IMG/VR virus record: IMGVR_UViG_3300032236_001613
Coordinates: 186,001 to 250,000 of that record
Direction: 5' to 3' (one strand)
DNA: 64,000 nucleotides
Source: a virus
Both the position numbers and the translations under genes were made by a program. Positions 1 to 8,407 of the stretch are shown piece after piece (within the stretch, counting starts at the first letter, position 1; every line of letters begins with the position of its first letter). The notes beneath the pieces were generated by a model. It was given only the letters and a program-made list of their open reading frames with translations, was not told the DNA's origin and did not search any database.

Positions 1-461
1 ATTTTAATGTTATGTTCTTTAATTAAATCTTCGGCCTTGGTTAAATCTAGATTAAGCGTTTCCAACTCAATATCAAGAAATACTGGCTCGAATCCTAACT
101 GTAGAGTAGGATTTAATGTAGTAGGAAATCCTGCAATAGGCATTAACACCTTTGTTCCTTTAGGTAAATGATGCCCGCGCTTACTAGTAAGGCTCGCCAT
201 CATAAGTAAATTCGAGCTCGATCCACTATTAGTAAGTATTCCGTGTTTCTTTCCAAAAAGACGAGGAAAGTGCCTTTCAAATTTTGTACTTTGATCCCCC
301 ATCACTAGCCATCCGCTTAATAGAGTTTCAACTGCCGCTACATATTCATCAGTTGAAAAATACGGTCCAGCATAGTTAACAAAATCTTTACCGGCTTCCC
401 AAGATTTTTGTTGTTGTTTTTCTTCAATATAGATTTTAATGTCTTCGAGTATCTTTTTCAT
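1..461 (-). CDS. DegT/DnrJ/EryC1-type aminotransferase (partial)
   Basis: N-terminal 153 residues of a PLP-dependent sugar aminotransferase-fold protein; the rest lies beyond the window edge. Visible blocks are YAGPYFSTDEYVAAVETLL, a KFERHF segment and TNSGSSSNLLMMA, which match the start of the DegT family and look closest to the RfbH (CDP-4-keto-6-deoxyglucose-3-dehydratase) branch. The catalytic Lys (or His in RfbH) region is not in the window, so aminotransferase and dehydratase cannot be told apart. The start ATG at 461 overlaps the stop of the upstream glycosyltransferase as ATGA, implying translational coupling. Role inferred: making an amino or deoxy sugar for surface glycan. Confidence 0.8.
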   Translation of the reverse strand, partial: MKKILEDIKIYIEEKQQQKSWEAGKDFVNYAGPYFSTDEYVAAVETLLSGWLVMGDQSTKFERHFPRLFGKKHGILTNSGSSSNLLMMASLTSKRGHHLPKGTKVLMPIAGFPTTLNPTLQLGFEPVFLDIELETLNLDLTKAEDLIKEHNIK

Positions 462-1180
462 ATTATAATATAATTCTTGTAATGATTTACTAATTCAATT
501 CTTGTTTTTAAATCAGTTGAAGGCCAATGTATTAACCAATCTCCAAATTGCCAATTTCCGTCAAATCCTAAGCGATCCCTTTGATCAGTATAATGATATA
601 ATTGATAATTAAATGAATTCATGTATCTTTGGGGAACTATTTTAACGATATTTTTATACTCCTCATTAATTTTAAGATCTGTATTTTTTTCAATAAATTG
701 CCATGCAGGATCCGTAGTTCCAGGAATTCCTAACATAGTAGCAATGCATTTTTGCTCTGTATCCCAAAATTTTAAAAAAGCTGGCTCTAGATGAATAATT
801 GTATCTAAAAAATTTAAACTTTCTGGGGAATTTTTAATTAATAAACTATCGGCGTTAACTCCATTAACATCGACTGCTATAATAAAATGGTGATCTTTTG
901 AAATTCTATCTTCAATTTTAATTGAAAAATTAGTGATCATCGAATCTGTCCCTGACCACCAAATCCACTCATACTCAGGATGTTCTCTCAAAATGTCTCT
1001 AGCAAAATGTATCTTTTCGAATCCGGTCATTAAAGAGCCGTTTCTAGATGTGGCAAAATTTGAATCTCTTGCATGTACTGCATATCCATGATATTTTGCA
1101 TACTCTACTTTATTCTGTTCCCACGTCAAATCAGCTAAAGGTTTATATCCAATATCGTGATGAGTAATTAATGCATACAT
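458..1180 (-). CDS. Glycosyltransferase, GT34 (GMA12/MNN10)-like
   Basis: Probable glycosyltransferase of about 240 residues. It has the galactosyl-transferase GMA12/MNN10 look: N-terminal hydrophobic strand, FARDILREHPEYEWIWWSGTDSMI (metal-binding acidic motif after the WW pair), then AVDVNGVNADSLLIKNS. I chose the ATG at 1180 because it overlaps the upstream stop (TAATG) as in the neighbouring genes; a start at 1213 would add 11 residues (beginning MVSKNKR) and overlap the upstream gene by 34 bp. Middle gene of a four-gene minus-strand sugar operon. Acceptor and donor cannot be inferred. Confidence 0.7.
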   Translation of the reverse strand: MYALITHHDIGYKPLADLTWEQNKVEYAKYHGYAVHARDSNFATSRNGSLMTGFEKIHFARDILREHPEYEWIWWSGTDSMITNFSIKIEDRISKDHHFIIAVDVNGVNADSLLIKNSPESLNFLDTIIHLEPAFLKFWDTEQKCIATMLGIPGTTDPAWQFIEKNTDLKINEEYKNIVKIVPQRYMNSFNYQLYHYTDQRDRLGFDGNWQFGDWLIHWPSTDLKTRIELVNHYKNYIII

Positions 1181-1983
1181 TAGAAATAAAACCCGTTTAT
1201 TCTTGGAAACCAAGTATCTCCGTATCCACCGTGTGGAGTTTTAGTTTGTTCGTAGTTTGAAATAATTTCACACCAATATGTTTTACCTAACCCTATAGCT
1301 ACGCTTAATGCAACACTTTGATTTCCGATAAATTGTTCGCATCCTTGTACATATCGAGCCATTTCTAATAAATCGTTAGTTTTCTGATATTGTATTTTAA
1401 TCTTAAAAAAATCTTCAAACTTAGAATGTTCTTCTTCCGTTCCTAAGAAAACTGCATAATCACCTAGCCCGTTATTAATCCATTCCTCCCATCCAGTTAC
1501 TTGTTGATCTCTTCCGTAAAGATATCTTTCCGTCCTGTTAACCACAATAGGCTTTCCAGATACACGTAATGGAGAAACTGGAGTCAACCAAGGTTCGTAT
1601 AACAATTTCCTTTTGATATCAATATTATGAATGTTTAATCCTTGTGTTAATGCGTAACATTCTGTCTGATTACCTTGCCAGCCTTTAATCAAATGGTATT
1701 TCCAATGGTCGCTAAAATCGTAATCAAACGTTTCACCGTTCCATACAGCGACTTTTTCTATATAATCTTGTGCTTCTAATAAAGGAGCTAATATATTATA
1801 ATCGTGTTGTGTTAATCTTCCAGATGCAGGACCGGCGTTTGGCCAACCTAACACGTTTTTTGCGTAATCGTCAAGAGCGTCAAGTTTCACATACATATTA
1901 CCGCCGCCTAACAGTTTTACTAAACATAAGCTGTAGATAGTATCACCAAAAGTGCCTAACGTATAAAAATTATTTACTTTCAT
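1180..1983 (-). CDS. Glycosyltransferase, GT9/heptosyltransferase-like
   Basis: About 267 residues. An N-terminal GTFGDTIYSLCLVKLL motif and a C-terminal CEQFIGNQSVALSVAIGLGK motif resemble the GT9 (ADP-heptose:LPS heptosyltransferase) family, where the second block binds the nucleotide sugar. It is shorter than usual for GT9 (about 320-350). The ATG at 1983 is preferred; a TTG at 1995 would add four residues. No good Shine-Dalgarno is seen. Its stop shares a base with the next start (TAATG). The split heptose kinase/adenylyltransferase genes at 16.2-17.4 kb would supply an ADP-heptose-type donor, but that link is inference. Confidence 0.6.
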   Translation of the reverse strand: MKVNNFYTLGTFGDTIYSLCLVKLLGGGNMYVKLDALDDYAKNVLGWPNAGPASGRLTQHDYNILAPLLEAQDYIEKVAVWNGETFDYDFSDHWKYHLIKGWQGNQTECYALTQGLNIHNIDIKRKLLYEPWLTPVSPLRVSGKPIVVNRTERYLYGRDQQVTGWEEWINNGLGDYAVFLGTEEEHSKFEDFFKIKIQYQKTNDLLEMARYVQGCEQFIGNQSVALSVAIGLGKTYWCEIISNYEQTKTPHGGYGDTWFPRINGFYF

Positions 1984-2052
1984 TATTATTCCCAATTGAG
2001 GTTATATTGTAAACTATTTAATTAAGACTTACAAGCGAGAATAATATTTTGA

Positions 2053-2865
2053 TTAAGTTAATATTGTTCTATGAAACGCACTATCATAGTGATAAACACC
2101 AGGACGTCTATACCCTTTCCGAATCTTATCCCATAACCAGTTTAAATCATTTTGAATTTTTTCAAAATCAGGATCTCCAGGAAACGGCCATCTTTCTTTA
2201 TTGCAGATAGTAATACAGTTTGGATTAGTAACTATTCGAAAACCGACCTGACTAATTTTTTGACCTAACCATCCAGGAACGACTCTAGACGACCATTCCA
2301 TATCGTAAGGATCGGTGTGATACATTGACTCATCTAATGGTTCATACAACATCACATGCTTTTTACAAACCCAATACCCGCCGTCGAGACACATATAAGG
2401 AACAAAGCAATCAATGTCTCTGGGAATAGGTGTACACATTGGAATTTCTGGATATCCTGGAATTTGATTAAAACCTAATCTCCACCCATTACCATCAGCA
2501 TATTTGGTTTTTCCAAAAGATTTAGCTCGATTTCTATGTACACAAATATCCCAATCAATACCGAATTTTTCAAATTCAGTGTACCAATTACTATCAAATA
2601 AAACATAATCATGCATTACTACACAAACATCGTAACAGCTAGAAAAAACACCTTGATTCTTTTTTCTAGTTGTCCACGGCTTTTCTGTTATTGATTCATC
2701 AAAAGGAATATGAATGGTATTTTTTCTTTTAATGTTGTTTTTTAATCCGCCAATTAATAATATTTCATATTCTGGAATATTATTTGCTTCGATACTATCA
2801 ATAACTTGCTCAACACCTTCATCATTTGTGCCTGATGTAGTAATAACAAAAGAAATGCCTGTCAT
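2053..2865 (-). CDS. GT-A fold glycosyltransferase (GT2-like)
   Basis: 270 residues. Starts with a typical GT2 N-terminus (ISFVITTSGTNDEGVEQVIDS) and has a central MHDYVLFDSNWY segment in place of the usual DxD region, then a TDPYDMEWSSRV motif resembling the GT2 catalytic-base region. A Shine-Dalgarno AAAGGTGA lies just before the ATG. First gene of the minus-strand sugar operon; the 38-bp gap to the plus-strand gene at 2904 is a divergent promoter region. Substrate unknown. Confidence 0.65.
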   Translation of the reverse strand: MTGISFVITTSGTNDEGVEQVIDSIEANNIPEYEILLIGGLKNNIKRKNTIHIPFDESITEKPWTTRKKNQGVFSSCYDVCVVMHDYVLFDSNWYTEFEKFGIDWDICVHRNRAKSFGKTKYADGNGWRLGFNQIPGYPEIPMCTPIPRDIDCFVPYMCLDGGYWVCKKHVMLYEPLDESMYHTDPYDMEWSSRVVPGWLGQKISQVGFRIVTNPNCITICNKERWPFPGDPDFEKIQNDLNWLWDKIRKGYRRPGVYHYDSAFHRTILT

Positions 2866-2875
2866 AATTCACCTT

Positions 2876-2883
2876 TATAAATA
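2876..2883 (+). promoter_or_regulatory. T4-type late promoter
   Basis: Exact TATAAATA octamer 20 bp before the ATG of the methyltransferase at 2904, matching the T4 late consensus used by gp55-containing polymerase. An AAGGAT ribosome-binding site follows. The same octamer occurs before other genes here (13724, 17406, 48570). Confidence 0.6.
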
Positions 2884-2903
2884 AAACTTCAAGGATATTT
2901 ATA

Positions 2904-4031
2904 ATGTCTAATCACGGTCTAAAATATTTTACTCGAGAAAACTGTTTAATAAACAATAATGAAAAAATCGAAGATATATACTCATTTAAAAAGTTTCCAA
3001 TTTTTATAAATTGTACCAGTGATGAAGATAACTTAAACGATCAATTTTATGATATGAACTGGGGTATCTCTGAATCAGGACATTTACAATTGATAGACTT
3101 GTTAAACCCTACACTAATTTATTCTAACTATCACACTACCGGAGTAGTTGGTAAAATTTGGGATAATCACCATAAAAAAATATTCGATTTTATAAATCAA
3201 GATAATTTTAATAGTGTTTTAGAAATTGGCGGCGCTAGCGGTAAGCTGGTAAAACATTTTTGTAATCTTAATAGAGAATTTAATTGGTCAATTATTGAAC
3301 CTTCGATCAAATTGTCAACCATTGATCATCGAGTGACATGCATATCGGCATTTTTTGAAGATTATTCTTTTAATAAAAAGTTTGATACAATAGTGCATTC
3401 TCATTGCTTAGAACATGTATACAATCCTATTGTTTTTCTTAATAAAGTACACTCTTTACTTAACGACAATGGATACCAATATATTTCTATACCTAATATG
3501 AAATATGGATTAGAAAATAACTTTACTAATACTTTAAGTTTTGAGCATACTTTTTATATTGATGAATTTGTTTTAGAGTACTTACTAAATAAAACAGGGT
3601 TTATAGTTGTAGACAAAATAGTAGAAAACCATTCGATTTTTGTTAAAGCTAAAAAACAGAATAAATTGAATATATTACAAAAGGACTTTTTGTATATTAA
3701 AGAACTATTTTACAAATATATGTCTAATTTAAACAATGATGTTGTTACAATTAATTCAAAAATTAAGGATCAAAACTTTTATTTGTTCGGCGCACATATG
3801 TTTTCTTTATTATTATTAAATCTCGGATTGTACAACAAGAATATTGAATGTATTCTAGATAACGATACACAAAAGCAAAATAAAAGATTATATGGTACAC
3901 CGTATTTTGTAAAATCTATAGATTGTTTGAAAAATAAAGAATCACCTATTGTTGTTTTAAGAGCTGGAATTTATACTGATGAAATTAAAGAATCGATAGC
4001 AAAAGTCAATTCAACAACAATTTTTATATAA
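2904..4031 (+). CDS. SAM-dependent C-methyltransferase-like protein (copy 1)
   Basis: 375 residues in three parts: an N-terminal segment resembling the zinc-finger methyltransferase family (FKKFPIFINC) but lacking the Cys cluster; a class I Rossmann methyltransferase core with VLEIGGASGKLVKHF as the SAM loop and HSHCLEHVYNP as motif IV; and a C-terminal LFGAHMFSLLLLNLG / LDNDTQKQNKRLYGTPYF domain of the C-methyltransferase C-terminal type. Paralogous to the protein at 6551 with the same architecture. Such enzymes modify nucleotide-linked deoxysugars. SD AAGGAT; late promoter upstream. Very low GC. Confidence 0.75.
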   Translation: MSNHGLKYFTRENCLINNNEKIEDIYSFKKFPIFINCTSDEDNLNDQFYDMNWGISESGHLQLIDLLNPTLIYSNYHTTGVVGKIWDNHHKKIFDFINQDNFNSVLEIGGASGKLVKHFCNLNREFNWSIIEPSIKLSTIDHRVTCISAFFEDYSFNKKFDTIVHSHCLEHVYNPIVFLNKVHSLLNDNGYQYISIPNMKYGLENNFTNTLSFEHTFYIDEFVLEYLLNKTGFIVVDKIVENHSIFVKAKKQNKLNILQKDFLYIKELFYKYMSNLNNDVVTINSKIKDQNFYLFGAHMFSLLLLNLGLYNKNIECILDNDTQKQNKRLYGTPYFVKSIDCLKNKESPIVVLRAGIYTDEIKESIAKVNSTTIFI

Positions 4032-4040
4032 GGAAATACA

Positions 4041-5087
4041 ATGATTATTTGGGTAAATTGTAAAATAACAGACGTTCCATTAAATTCTTCCCCGTTGCGA
4101 TTTAATCTTAGAAAAGAAAGTAGATTTGATATAGCTCGGTATACTTTTGCTAGTTACGCAGCATTAGATTCATTAACAAGTAAAATCATTTTTAATTTAG
4201 AACTTGGAAACGAATTTTTAAATCGCAAAGAAGAAATGGAAAATTGGATAAAAAGTTTGTTTCCGCCGGAAAAATTGTCTATTTCGTGGTACAGATGCAA
4301 TAATCTAACACAATGGAAAGAAGTGCAAACAGTAATTAACAATATAAACGACGATCTTTTATATCTTGCAGGAAATGACGATCATGTTTTTTTTGATAAT
4401 AGTTTAGATTTATATAAAAAAGGATTAAACATATTAGATAACGATCCTGACGAAGATACCGCTCTAGTAAATTGTCATTATCCTGAAAGTTTAAGAGAAG
4501 CATTAAATCATCCTGAGCATCAGCTAACCGATTGTAAAAATTTTGTAAGTATAATACATCGACATTCGATTGGAATCGTTGTTATTAAAAAAGCACTATA
4601 TAATAGATTTTTATCTAAGGTAACAGACCCTGATAAAATAATGTTTCGTATGGATGATTGGCAAATAGACGGATACACAAAAATTTTTATCCCAACAAAA
4701 GAAATAAGCAAACACTTCGATGGGTACTCCCATGTAAATATCGATCCAAATGTTTGCCCTCCATTAGAAATCCCGCCTGGGTTTTTTGAAAAGAATGTAA
4801 CTATTAGATACGGGTTTGACGACTACGATCCGGAATGTGTAAATATTAATCCATTATCAACTAATTTACATGCTATCGATCCTAACGGAGCTGATTATAA
4901 ATTTTGTTTAAACGATATCCCTATTTTTTGGAGACCATTTATTAAACGTATAGTAATAGCTACTGAGTTAGATTCTCAAAAAATGTTCAAAGCTCGTAAT
5001 CAGCATTATATTGATTTAAGTTCGCCTGTGTTTTTTGGAAAAAAAATAGAGATTCCTCAGGTATGGATTGAAAATCATTTAGTGTAA
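4041..5087 (+). CDS. Putative glycosyltransferase-like protein
   Basis: 348 residues, not confidently assigned. The pattern is GT-A-like: an ordered N-terminal half, NNINDDLLYLAGNDDHVFFD (acidic metal-binding-like motif), then RHSIGIVVIKKALYNRF and FRMDDWQIDGYT, reminiscent of the acceptor and catalytic-base regions of GT-A enzymes. SD AAGGA, 9 bp after the methyltransferase stop, so co-transcribed with it. Location in a sugar island supports transferase activity, but the sequence alone does not prove it. Confidence 0.5.
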   Translation: MIIWVNCKITDVPLNSSPLRFNLRKESRFDIARYTFASYAALDSLTSKIIFNLELGNEFLNRKEEMENWIKSLFPPEKLSISWYRCNNLTQWKEVQTVINNINDDLLYLAGNDDHVFFDNSLDLYKKGLNILDNDPDEDTALVNCHYPESLREALNHPEHQLTDCKNFVSIIHRHSIGIVVIKKALYNRFLSKVTDPDKIMFRMDDWQIDGYTKIFIPTKEISKHFDGYSHVNIDPNVCPPLEIPPGFFEKNVTIRYGFDDYDPECVNINPLSTNLHAIDPNGADYKFCLNDIPIFWRPFIKRIVIATELDSQKMFKARNQHYIDLSSPVFFGKKIEIPQVWIENHLV

Positions 5088-5133
5088 AATAAAAAAATCC
5101 AACAAATAAATAAAAGCCAAGAAGGTTTACACA

Positions 5134-6225
5134 ATGAATATAGTAATTCCTATGGTAGGTGCAGGGTCTCGATTTGCTAAAGAAGGTTTTCTCGAACCAA
5201 AACCTTTGATTGATGTCTTAGGTAAAACATTAATCGAGCATAGTATTGATAGCTTTAATGTTGCAGGTAAATTTATTTTTATTACTAGAGATTTTCATAA
5301 TCCCGAACATAATAAAAATTTATCTGAAATCTTAAAAAAGAAAAGACCTGAATCAAAAGAAATACGCTTAAAAAGATTAACAAGCGGAGCAGCCGAATCG
5401 GTATTAGCTGCAAAAGAATTGATTAATAACGATGAACCATTAATCATTTATAATTGCGATCAGCTTATTAATTGGAATCCAGAAGATTTTTTAAAGTTTA
5501 TCGTCAAGAAAAAACCCGATACGGCATTAGTTTTATATGACAGTACTGATCCAAAAAATAGTTTTGTCGAAATTATCCAAGGTAAAATTGTTAAATTTGT
5601 AGAAAAAGTGGTTATTTCAAATCATGCTTCTATAGGGTTTCATTATTGGGCACATGGTAGTGATTTTGTAAAAAGTGCAGAACAATTAATTGATAATTTT
5701 AGAGAAGAAGGCAAAAAAGAATGTTACATCAGCGGAACATTTGATTATTTAAAAGATAAAGTTATACTTCCTTATCATGTTCCGAATAGTGAATTCATTC
5801 CATTAGGAACTCCTGAGGATGTTGCAAAATATGTAGGTAAAGTTAAAGAGTTTACAAATGATAAACCTAAAAGCATCTTTATCGACATTGATGGTACAAT
5901 ATTAAAGCATATGCATACTATTTCTGACGTATATAAAGAAGAAGCTGTAGTATTGCCAGGAGTAATAGAAAAGTTAAATGAATGGGATAGTCAGGGATAT
6001 AAAATAATTCTCACAACTGCAAGAAAAGAGAGCACTAGAGAACACACTGAAGCACAACTTAGAAAATTCGGAATAGCATGGGATTATTTAATAATGGGCG
6101 TTGGAGGAAGAAGATATTTAATTAATGACAAATTGTCAGCAACTGATGCAGATCGTGCAGTTTCGATTAATGTTGTCACTAATGATGGGTTTAAAACTAC
6201 TAACTGGAAAAAACACGATCTATGA
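5134..6225 (+). CDS. Sugar nucleotidyltransferase-HAD phosphatase fusion
   Basis: 363 residues carrying two enzymes. Residues 1 to about 240 are a nucleotidyltransferase: IPMVGAGSRFAKEGF is the glycine-rich NTP loop, EPKPLIDVLGK carries the sugar-phosphate nucleotidyltransferase Pro-Lys, and NCDQL is the metal site. Residues about 245-363 are a HAD-superfamily phosphatase: IFIDIDGTILK (nucleophile Asp and DxDGT), then LTTARKES (motif II) and NDKLSATDADRA (motif IV-like). A single chain could dephosphorylate a sugar phosphate and activate it with a nucleotide. Stop overlaps the cupin start (ATGA). SD AAGAAGG. Confidence 0.8.
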   Translation: MNIVIPMVGAGSRFAKEGFLEPKPLIDVLGKTLIEHSIDSFNVAGKFIFITRDFHNPEHNKNLSEILKKKRPESKEIRLKRLTSGAAESVLAAKELINNDEPLIIYNCDQLINWNPEDFLKFIVKKKPDTALVLYDSTDPKNSFVEIIQGKIVKFVEKVVISNHASIGFHYWAHGSDFVKSAEQLIDNFREEGKKECYISGTFDYLKDKVILPYHVPNSEFIPLGTPEDVAKYVGKVKEFTNDKPKSIFIDIDGTILKHMHTISDVYKEEAVVLPGVIEKLNEWDSQGYKIILTTARKESTREHTEAQLRKFGIAWDYLIMGVGGRRYLINDKLSATDADRAVSINVVTNDGFKTTNWKKHDL

Positions 6226-6545
6226 AAATAGTAAAATTAAAAGATATGAAAGACGGATGGTTTGTCGGCGGATTTCAACCTACAGCGTATTATACTAAGG
6301 ATGTCGAAGTAAATTATAGAATTCATCCTAAAGGGCAACTTTGGGATGTGCATTATCATAGCACTGTTACTGAAATTACTTTACTAATAAAAGGTAAAAT
6401 GATTATTCAAGGTAAAGAATTAACAGGCGGCGATATTTTTATTATCGAACCTTGGGAAATTACCGACCCAGTTTTTCTAGAAGACTGCGAAACTATTTGT
6501 GTTAAATTACCTAGTATAAATGATAAAAAAGTAGTTAAAAGTTAG
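6222..6545 (+). CDS. Small cupin-fold protein
   Basis: 107 residues, single cupin domain: HYHSTVTEITLLIKGKMIIQG is the first cupin motif with two metal-type His plus Glu, and GGDIFIIEPWEITDP the second. Cupins of this size bind a metal and act as sugar isomerases, epimerases or sensors. It is coupled to the nucleotidyltransferase-HAD fusion by an ATGA overlap, so a role in the same sugar pathway is likely. Stop is TAG followed immediately by an in-frame TAA. Confidence 0.7.
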   Translation: MKIVKLKDMKDGWFVGGFQPTAYYTKDVEVNYRIHPKGQLWDVHYHSTVTEITLLIKGKMIIQGKELTGGDIFIIEPWEITDPVFLEDCETICVKLPSINDKKVVKS

Positions 6546-6550
6546 TAAAC

Positions 6551-7678
6551 ATGGATACCGTACAGAGAAACAATGATATTGTTTATAATAATAATGATTT
6601 AGAGCTCTTATATACATTTAAAAAATTCCCGGTATTTATGGGATGTACAGAACAAGAAATTAAAGACGATGTTTACTATGATTTAAATTTTTTTATCAGC
6701 CGTAAAAGCGGAATGATACAAATAAATCCAGTTGCACCGTTAGAACTAGTGTATCAGACAGAGCATCAATCCGGAGCAGTCGGAGCTGGTTGGTTTAAAC
6801 ATCATAACACATTTGCTAAATTTATAAAAGATTATAATCCTTGCAATGTATTTGAAATTGGCGGCGGACATGGATATTTAAGTAATGAATACTATACGTT
6901 AGATAGCAAAATAAATTGGACTATGATAGAACCTAATCCTTCTATTGTTGAATCTAATGCTACTGTTATTAAAGGATTTTTTAAAACTGTAGATCAGATA
7001 CCCAATCCAGTTGATGCAGTAGTTCATAGTCATTTCTTCGAGCATTTACATTATCCTGCTCAATTTGTTCAAATCTTGTCTTGTTTAAAGAACGGTATAA
7101 AAGTATTTTTTAGTATTCCTGATCTTAAAAAACAACTGGAACAAAAATATACTAATGTATTAAACTTCGAACATACATTTTATTGTACCGACGACTACGT
7201 CGAATGGATTTGGAATCACTATGGATTTAAACTATTAAAAAAGATTTATTTTGAAAACGGACATAGCATTTTTTATGCATTTGAAAAACAAGATACTACA
7301 AACACAGCCGAATATATTAATTCATATGAAACAAATAAAACTATATACTTAAACTATATTGATTATTACAAGAATTTGGTTAAAGATTTAAACAAGAGAA
7401 TTGAAGAAGAAACTAGCCCTGTTTTTATTTTCGGAGCCCATGCATCAACACAGTATCTACTTGCTTATGGCCTAAATGCTGATAAAATTAATGGAATTAT
7501 TGATAATAGTTCTCTTAAAGAAGGTAAACGTTTGTACGGAACTAAGTTTATAAGTCAAAAAACAAGTATATTAAAGGAAATTGAAAACCCTGTAGTAATA
7601 GTACGTGTAGGTATACAAAACGACGAAATTAAAAAAGATATATTAAAAAATATTAATTCAAATGTTACTTTTATTTAA
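6551..7678 (+). CDS. SAM-dependent C-methyltransferase-like protein (copy 2)
   Basis: 375 residues, same length and layout as the protein at 2904: N-terminal FKKFPVFMGCTE segment, SAM-binding VFEIGGGHGYLSNEY, HSHFFEHLHYP motif, NFEHTFY, and a C-terminal FIFGAHASTQYLLAYG / IDNSSLKEGKRLYGT domain. The shared blocks show a gene duplication within this island, with the nucleotidyltransferase and cupin between the copies. Likely methylates a nucleotide sugar; which carbon or donor is unknown. Confidence 0.75.
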   Translation: MDTVQRNNDIVYNNNDLELLYTFKKFPVFMGCTEQEIKDDVYYDLNFFISRKSGMIQINPVAPLELVYQTEHQSGAVGAGWFKHHNTFAKFIKDYNPCNVFEIGGGHGYLSNEYYTLDSKINWTMIEPNPSIVESNATVIKGFFKTVDQIPNPVDAVVHSHFFEHLHYPAQFVQILSCLKNGIKVFFSIPDLKKQLEQKYTNVLNFEHTFYCTDDYVEWIWNHYGFKLLKKIYFENGHSIFYAFEKQDTTNTAEYINSYETNKTIYLNYIDYYKNLVKDLNKRIEEETSPVFIFGAHASTQYLLAYGLNADKINGIIDNSSLKEGKRLYGTKFISQKTSILKEIENPVVIVRVGIQNDEIKKDILKNINSNVTFI

Positions 7679-7757
7679 AGGTTGACAGCAGAGATAAATA
7701 AACGTATATTAAATGACTACGATGCAATGCGTAGACGTTAATAAACAAGGAATAAAG

Positions 7758-7898
7758 ATGATTGCAACGACATTTACTACTCATAATAGTAAGACCTTTA
7801 AAGCAGGTTCTATACCCGCTTGGTCGTCAATTATGAATTATTCATATGATCGCGGTCAAGAAGGGAGTCCAAGGTCCGGAAGTGAGATGTTAGAGTAA
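7758..7898 (+). CDS. Small protein, unknown function
   Basis: 46 residues if it starts at the ATG at 7758, which has an AAGGA ribosome-binding site 7 bp upstream; an ATG at 7713 would add 15 residues but lacks one. Sequence is Ser/Thr rich with SIPAWSSIMNYSYDRG in the middle and matches nothing I recognise. A rho-independent terminator follows 30 bp after the stop, so this looks like the last gene of the sugar transcription unit. Confidence 0.4.
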   Translation: MIATTFTTHNSKTFKAGSIPAWSSIMNYSYDRGQEGSPRSGSEMLE

Positions 7899-7927
7899 CA
7901 ACAAAACATCTAAAAACACTTAAAGGA

Positions 7928-7956
7928 CCCTAGGATTAAGAACCCTGGGGTTTTTT
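7928..7956 (+). terminator. Rho-independent terminator
   Basis: Stem CCCTAGG/CCTGGGG (one G-T pair) with a 9-nt loop, followed by six T. It closes the sugar-island transcript before the tRNA cluster. Confidence 0.75.
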
Positions 7957-7976
7957 GTTTTTAGCAGTGTGAAAAT

Positions 7977-8122
7977 AAGGTAACGAGGACCTTGCAGCGC
8001 ACTATAAACATGCTGTAAACGGGCGGAACCGGGGATCAAACCTGTGGCGAAAACGCAGGGAGTAAAATCCGGAATTTATATACTAAAGCATACCCAGTGC
8101 AGTGTTCTTTAGTATATAAATT
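7977..8122 (+). ncRNA. Candidate structured RNA upstream of tRNA-Tyr
   Basis: No ORF. Four hairpins in a row: AAGGT/ACCTT with a 7-nt loop (7977-7993), GCAGC/GCTGT (7994-8016), CCTGTG/CGCAGG (8041-8059) and a perfect 16-bp stem at 8073-8088 with 8107-8122 around an 18-nt loop. It is more GC-rich than its surroundings and ends 4 nt before tRNA-Tyr. It could be a stable RNA like T4 RNA C/D, or a processing signal for the tRNA precursor. Not a tmRNA: no Ala-type tRNA half or tag ORF is seen. Confidence 0.4.
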
Positions 8123-8126
8123 AATT

Positions 8127-8211
8127 GGGTAAGCGCCGGAGTGAGAGAGCCGGATTTGACTGTAAATCAAACGTCCCGACTGAGTAGGTGCGAATCCTAC
8201 CTTACCCACCA
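8127..8211 (+). tRNA. tRNA-Tyr(GTA)
   Basis: Class II tRNA: acceptor GGGTAAG/CTTACCC, anticodon stem TTTGA/TCAAA with loop CTGTAAA (GTA at 8162-8164), long variable arm, T arm GTAGG/CCTAC with unusual loop TGCGAAT, discriminator A, encoded CCA. Confidence 0.92.
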
Positions 8212-8217
8212 AATAAT

Positions 8218-8321
8218 GCGGCAGTAAGTGCGTAATGGGCTAATGGTGGCCAATCCTGTCTACATGGATCAAATGTAACGGTTGCACCTTGATGTAGGTT
8301 CGAATCCTATCTGCTGCACCA
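8218..8321 (+). tRNA. Atypical class II tRNA-like gene, identity unclear
   Basis: Ends are clearly tRNA: acceptor GCGGCAG/CTGCTGC, T arm GTAGG/CCTAT with loop TTCGAAT, discriminator A, encoded CCA. At 104 nt it is long; about 11 extra nt sit between the acceptor and a D-arm-like GGC/GCC hairpin (loop TAATGGTG). The best anticodon arm (ATCCT/TGGAT, one mismatch) has loop GTCTACA, which would read CTA (amber). An alternative stem TACAT/ATGTA gives loop GGATCAA with no T33. The long variable region and A73 suit Leu or Tyr types. Anticodon and function are uncertain. Confidence 0.5.
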
Positions 8322-8407
8322 CATTGCAACGGTTCTACCATCGTTAATCGGTAGCGCATACTTGGATGCGAGAAAAGACCTTTTACGTCGACCAAGACTA
8401 ATTTTAT
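8322..8407 (+). other. Intergenic segment with tRNA-like remnants
   Basis: No complete gene. It holds a D-arm-like stretch (ATCGTTAATCGGTAGC) and a hairpin CGCAT/ATGCG with a 6-nt loop, but no matching acceptor or T arm. Best read as a decayed tRNA or spacer. Confidence 0.3.

Noticed and set aside
7758-7850. tRNA-like stem-loop (loop CTCATAA) and T-arm-like hairpin in the small gene at 7758
   Set aside because: No acceptor stem pairs around them; the 46-codon frame with a ribosome-binding site explains the sequence better.
7960-8126. tmRNA gene
   Set aside because: No Ala-type tRNA halves and no tag-peptide ORF; only generic hairpins.
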